Under the pieces are notes generated by a model, which made no database searches, had not been told where the DNA came from, and saw only the letters and a program-made list of their open reading frames with translations. Source: Skeletonema tropicum (Eukaryota > Bacillariophyta > Thalassiosirophyceae > Thalassiosirales > Thalassiosiraceae). From it: DNA of 64,000 nucleotides. Location of the stretch: the NCBI GenBank assembly GCA_037178625.1, contig CM074149.1:124001-188000 (forward strand). The letters run 5' to 3'. Each line of letters begins with the position of its first letter. The first letter of the stretch is position 1. Shown here one piece after another: positions 60,207 to 64,000 of the stretch. Both the position numbers and the translations under genes were made by a program.

Positions 60207-63200
60207 TTACGTCGTCGATTTCTCGAGTTCATTGAGGGCTGCGTCTATTGTCGGCTGTCCCTCCTCACGATACAATACTACTCTATTTGCGTGTTCCTCG
60301 GCTTCATCAGCCACACGTTGCCGCTGAGGTGGCGGTAATGGTGGGCCGAATTCATTGAAGTAGAACGATAAAGTTCGTTGACTTTTCTTTCGCTGTTCTG
60401 CTCGCATCTCGACCGCTTGCCTGCCTATCTTGAGGTGATGCACCCACATTCGCCTAGTAGCCAAATCCATATTGCTTATTTCGTCAATACTATGATTTGC
60501 CCACCGTTGGTGAAAGCCTGGCGGCATCTCCTCTCGATGTTGACTGTACCATACCAATTGCTCTGCTAAATGTGCACTCTCTATTTGCTTGTCAAATGAC
60601 TGAGTTCCATGAGCTAGTCTGTTTCGCTCATGCCACTGCGGTAGTGCAACTTCATACCAGATCAATTTTTGGAGTTGATAAAACTGCTGGTGGGCGTCCC
60701 CATGATGAGTACTCTCCAATGCTTGATACCATTCTTTTACCAGATATCCTCTGAAGAAGTCATCCCACCCGAGGTCACGTTGTGCTTCCAGTGCTTCCTG
60801 GATCCTCGGGCATTCTGATGTGGTTCGAATCTCGCCTCCGTTTGCATATTGTTCTACCAAGTTTGCCACTCTGAATAGTATTTTTCGTGATATTTTCCGG
60901 AGTCCTTTCTTCCGGAGTGCTGCTATAATTGCAGCACGTTTCGCAGCCATATCCGGGTGGGAACATTGAAACACGTGTGCTATTGTTTCGTCATCACACT
61001 GCCGACAGTTCGGACACTGCGATACTTGCGTTTCATGTTGCTTCACGTGATTCACTGGGAGGAGGCCATGCATTAGTTTGCAGGTAAATCGCTGCTGGCT
61101 AAGGGTACTTTTCCGTCTCACTTCCCCTATCGTCATCCAATACACATTGTCATATTGCTCGTCCGTCCATCCGTGTCTTCGCTTCATATACTTCCGGAGG
61201 ATTGGTTCCCGACGCGCTTTGTTGACGTGGCTTCGCATCCCAGCTGTGATCCACTTATTCCCTATTCGTAAAACTGCTTTTGATCCCTCATACGGCATCT
61301 GTAATATTTCTTGCTCAGGTGGTAGTTGGATGGGATTCTCAATGGCTGCTGCCGATGTTTCTCCCGCTAATTCGTCGCACGCAATGTTGATCATAGCGTT
61401 GTCATCCAATCCATCCAAGTCTTTCTCTTTTCCCAATGCGCTTTCCGTGGTTTCTAATGAATCGCAGTCACTTTCGTCCGGTTCTGTCTTCTTTTTGGCC
61501 GTATCTTGGTGTCCTCGGACGTGCTGACTCATTACTCCAAATGGTAATTTCTGCCGTAGATGCTGTATTGCCATCAGAAGATCTCCTTCAGGTTGTATTG
61601 TGTCCCGTCCTGTCTTCATTGGCCGATTACTCGTAAAAGCACCTGACTCATTATCAAACCATTGAGTAATATCGTCGTCTGGCCCCAATTCTATGCCAAG
61701 ATATTGTATGTGATACAGCGCTCGATACAACCCTTCCAATTCAGCTCGGTACGAGTTTACTGAGCTGACGTTTGTCATCAAAAAACATGCCTTGACATAC
61801 TCGTTTTGATTAGTTGGGATAATCCATGCTGCCGCTGCCACATTGTGCACTCGAAGGACAGAACCATCACTACCTGTCTTCTTTGGCTTCATTTCCGTGC
61901 CTGGTAGGTGTGTATTTTCGGTCACGTATCCCGGAGGCTTAGCTTCCTGCTGTTGCTGTTGTGCCATCTGATACGGACGGCGAGTCCATACACCCTCATC
62001 TACCTCTGTCATTTTCATCGGATAACACTCTAGCGGTATAGCGTTGACGTCACATTCATATTTGTAGAACCCACTTTGCAATGGTTGTTCTGTTAGCTTC
62101 TGAATAAAGCTTTCACCAGTGGCTGTCTCTCCTCGTTTGTAGATCACCCCCTTACCTCGGTAGCAGTCATACCATGTGTTCCGTTTCACCGGAAACCACT
62201 TTCCAAGTGGTATGTCAAGTTCCATTGAATTGGTGTGGTGGTGGCGACTATCCAGTCTATTGCAGAATGTTTCTCGTATACACCTACGAAACAAGGAGAA
62301 CCACTTCTTCGGAGGGCATGGTATTTGCGGCCATCTCCAATCAGATCCCGCTACAAAATTGCCCCCCAGCGTTGTATTTCCGATATATTCTCCATTCTCA
62401 ACCACTAGGTCTGCTAATGTGATCACTCGCATATAGATACGGACTGCATTGACCTTTCTCAATATCGATGGCTTTATTTTCCGTCGAATAAATGCTTCCA
62501 TAATTGATTGATCGCCTTCCCTCTGCAATGCTGGGATTGTGGCATCTTCCATCCAAATCGTAGCATCTATCTCAGCTAATCGATTTTTCAAGCTCACTAG
62601 TAATCCATTGTCCATATATGTCAGCCGTTCTTTGTACTCAAACAATGGTGTTATCAGACCTGACTGCAGTTGCAATTCATCCAATGTGAAGAGAAAATCC
62701 TCCGCCAATGTCTTCCCATTTCTGAGCTGCTTGACAACATACTCTGACTGCAATTCAGTTTGCCTCGAATACATGTCTGGGATTTCCATCCCTCCTTGCT
62801 CCATAGGACCTCGAATCACTGCGTCTGGTGAGTTCCTATTAAAGTGCATATATGGGAGGAAGTTGTTCCGTACGATTGTATCCATCTTTTTGCATTGTTT
62901 CTTACTGAAGGACGTCAAGTGAAGGACGTAATCCAATGTTGGCATTAATCGTTGGTAGAGTAGTTGCTTCGTCTCACTTGCTGTCAAGAATCCCAAAGAC
63001 GTAGACTTGGAAATTCTCCTCAATTTCTCCATGATGACCTCGTACTCTTGCTTCTGGTTCCCATCGGGGCACAAGTGGTATCCCAACCCTTTATTCGGTT
63101 GATTTGGTGACTTAAACTGTATCACTGACTTGGCACCTTTATGATCCTCCAAGAGGATTGTTTCATCTATTGCCATGATTGGTTTTAGTTCCCCTCGTAC

Positions 63201-63998
63201 CACTTGCCACGCTAATGCCTGCCACGCACATTTGTGGTAGGCAAGTGATTGGCCTGAATATCGTACGACCTCATTCCACATCGTAGAGCTCAATTTCATC
63301 CTTTCGATCAGTTCATCCAGCGGTCGTTCACTGTCGTAATCTGCAGAGACATTTCCGTCATTATCATCATCGTAGCTTACGTTATGACGCTTCATCATCC
63401 GTTCCCCGAAACAACCATGTAATTCCAGTCCCGGTGCCAATTCTGCGTGCGTTTTCAGGATCCCACTACTACATGCCGTGAACAGCGCCGGATTGTCTGC
63501 TTTTCCTTGGATCTCTCCTGAAATCTGATAATCCCCTGGTTCTTCTGAGTATATATCATTCGATACCCCGAGCCCAGTTCTCACATTGCGTTTCATTCCG
63601 CGTAGTGCTTCCGCTCTTGCTCTCAGAATCCCGTCACTGAAGTTCCTTTTCGCCATTTCTATGTTCGACAATGACGGCTGCATTCGATCATAGCACGCTA
63701 TACAGTCATAATACAGCATGCCTATTGTTGATTTCTTTGCTCGTGCCGCTTCGAATGTCAACAATTTGATCATAGCTGCATCAATCGAGTTTCTATCTTT
63801 CCGAGATCCCCACTGTTCGTCTGACAGCTCCCCGGTAGACTCCATCTTTTTTGAAAACTCTCTTGCAAAAAATTTCAGTGCCGTGTTGAAATCAGCCTCT
63901 AATAACCCTATGATTCGGAGTTGGTTTATCTGCCGGTTACCTTTTTTCTTTTCCAGCATTACATCCGTCATACTCTTCCATCGTTCAGGGGCGAACCC
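60207..63998 (-). CDS. Retroelement pol protein: reverse transcriptase plus RNase H plus zinc finger (5' end off window)
   Basis: Open from the right edge to a stop at 60207; >1260 residues. Numbering from the Met at 63971: RT motif A, YYDCIACYDRM (Asp about 89); B-like IQGKADNPALF (about 154-164); C, YDDD (about 199-202). A long connection follows. RNase H has GSDGSV (Asp702), YRAELEGL, FDNESG, RGHQD and ACDELA. A putative finger reads CPNCRQCDDETIAHVFQC (about 986-1003), and the tail is Arg/Gln-rich. The in-frame GFAPERWKS upstream of the Met shows the protein continues beyond the window. No frame break is seen, so the element may be young. RT plus internal RNase H fits a non-LTR-like lineage distinct from the RT at 21589. 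Exact clade is not determined. Confidence 0.8.
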   Translation of the reverse strand, partial: GFAPERWKSMTDVMLEKKKGNRQINQLRIIGLLEADFNTALKFFAREFSKKMESTGELSDEQWGSRKDRNSIDAAMIKLLTFEAARAKKSTIGMLYYDCIACYDRMQPSLSNIEMAKRNFSDGILRARAEALRGMKRNVRTGLGVSNDIYSEEPGDYQISGEIQGKADNPALFTACSSGILKTHAELAPGLELHGCFGERMMKRHNVSYDDDNDGNVSADYDSERPLDELIERMKLSSTMWNEVVRYSGQSLAYHKCAWQALAWQVVRGELKPIMAIDETILLEDHKGAKSVIQFKSPNQPNKGLGYHLCPDGNQKQEYEVIMEKLRRISKSTSLGFLTASETKQLLYQRLMPTLDYVLHLTSFSKKQCKKMDTIVRNNFLPYMHFNRNSPDAVIRGPMEQGGMEIPDMYSRQTELQSEYVVKQLRNGKTLAEDFLFTLDELQLQSGLITPLFEYKERLTYMDNGLLVSLKNRLAEIDATIWMEDATIPALQREGDQSIMEAFIRRKIKPSILRKVNAVRIYMRVITLADLVVENGEYIGNTTLGGNFVAGSDWRWPQIPCPPKKWFSLFRRCIRETFCNRLDSRHHHTNSMELDIPLGKWFPVKRNTWYDCYRGKGVIYKRGETATGESFIQKLTEQPLQSGFYKYECDVNAIPLECYPMKMTEVDEGVWTRRPYQMAQQQQQEAKPPGYVTENTHLPGTEMKPKKTGSDGSVLRVHNVAAAAWIIPTNQNEYVKACFLMTNVSSVNSYRAELEGLYRALYHIQYLGIELGPDDDITQWFDNESGAFTSNRPMKTGRDTIQPEGDLLMAIQHLRQKLPFGVMSQHVRGHQDTAKKKTEPDESDCDSLETTESALGKEKDLDGLDDNAMINIACDELAGETSAAAIENPIQLPPEQEILQMPYEGSKAVLRIGNKWITAGMRSHVNKARREPILRKYMKRRHGWTDEQYDNVYWMTIGEVRRKSTLSQQRFTCKLMHGLLPVNHVKQHETQVSQCPNCRQCDDETIAHVFQCSHPDMAAKRAAIIAALRKKGLRKISRKILFRVANLVEQYANGGEIRTTSECPRIQEALEAQRDLGWDDFFRGYLVKEWYQALESTHHGDAHQQFYQLQKLIWYEVALPQWHERNRLAHGTQSFDKQIESAHLAEQLVWYSQHREEMPPGFHQRWANHSIDEISNMDLATRRMWVHHLKIGRQAVEMRAEQRKKSQRTLSFYFNEFGPPLPPPQRQRVADEAEEHANRVVLYREEGQPTIDAALNELEKSTT

Positions 63999-64000
63999 AT

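Overview
The window looks like nuclear DNA of a centric diatom (Thalassiosirales-like). Genes are monocistronic and lie on both strands. Introns are short (about 78-133 nt) with clean GT...AG ends. One gene carries a diatom plastid-targeting SAFAP motif. Decayed copies of a diatom-specific cyclin, and of large repetitive protein families I remember from Thalassiosira-like genomes, are present. Species is not determined. Family names rest on motif recognition from memory, not on a search.

Layout. 0-6.4 kb: the tail of an amino-acid transporter, a small diatom-type protein, a 329-bp tandem duplication, and a frameshifted copy of a repetitive diatom gene. 6.4-11.2 kb: gene-poor, repeat-rich DNA, then a second member of the small-protein family split by a 1.43-kb TIR element with an 8-bp target duplication. 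11.2-16 kb: an acidic coiled-coil gene, a MYND zinc-finger gene, a chimera of two truncated genes (reductase-like plus cyclophilin), and an Arf-like GTPase. 16.7-28.6 kb: a truncated metallophosphatase-like gene followed by two near-identical 4.39-kb direct repeats flanking a 2.5-kb reverse-transcriptase segment. Each repeat carries an intron-containing gene for a secreted cysteine-rich protein. 29.3-36.6 kb: ordinary gene space with an F-box/beta-helix gene, a five-exon double-domain phosphoglycerate mutase with a plastid presequence, and a small gene. 36.6-40.6 kb: gene-poor, with degenerate repeats and a broken dynein roadblock light-chain fragment.

40.7-57.1 kb is a recent large duplication: D1 (40679-47162) and D2 (49022-57080). 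Each copy has one hypothetical gene, two related ankyrin-repeat genes (A and B), a cyclin pseudogene, a 139-bp inverted-repeat element and a Stowaway-like MITE. D2 alone carries a 1.54-kb CAC...GTG-ended TIR insertion, and ends at a 71-bp palindromic element that changes the last ankyrin protein's C-terminus. A truncated third B-type copy follows. 57.8-64 kb: 3' flank and long open pol frame (RT plus RNase H) of a second retroelement that runs off the right edge.

The genes do not form a pathway. The theme is genome turnover: DNA transposons, retroelements and segmental duplications interrupt, copy and fuse host genes. The best-supported intact host genes are the phosphoglycerate mutase fusion, the F-box/beta-helix protein, the Arf-like GTPase, the MYND protein, the two cysteine-rich secreted proteins and the ankyrin proteins.
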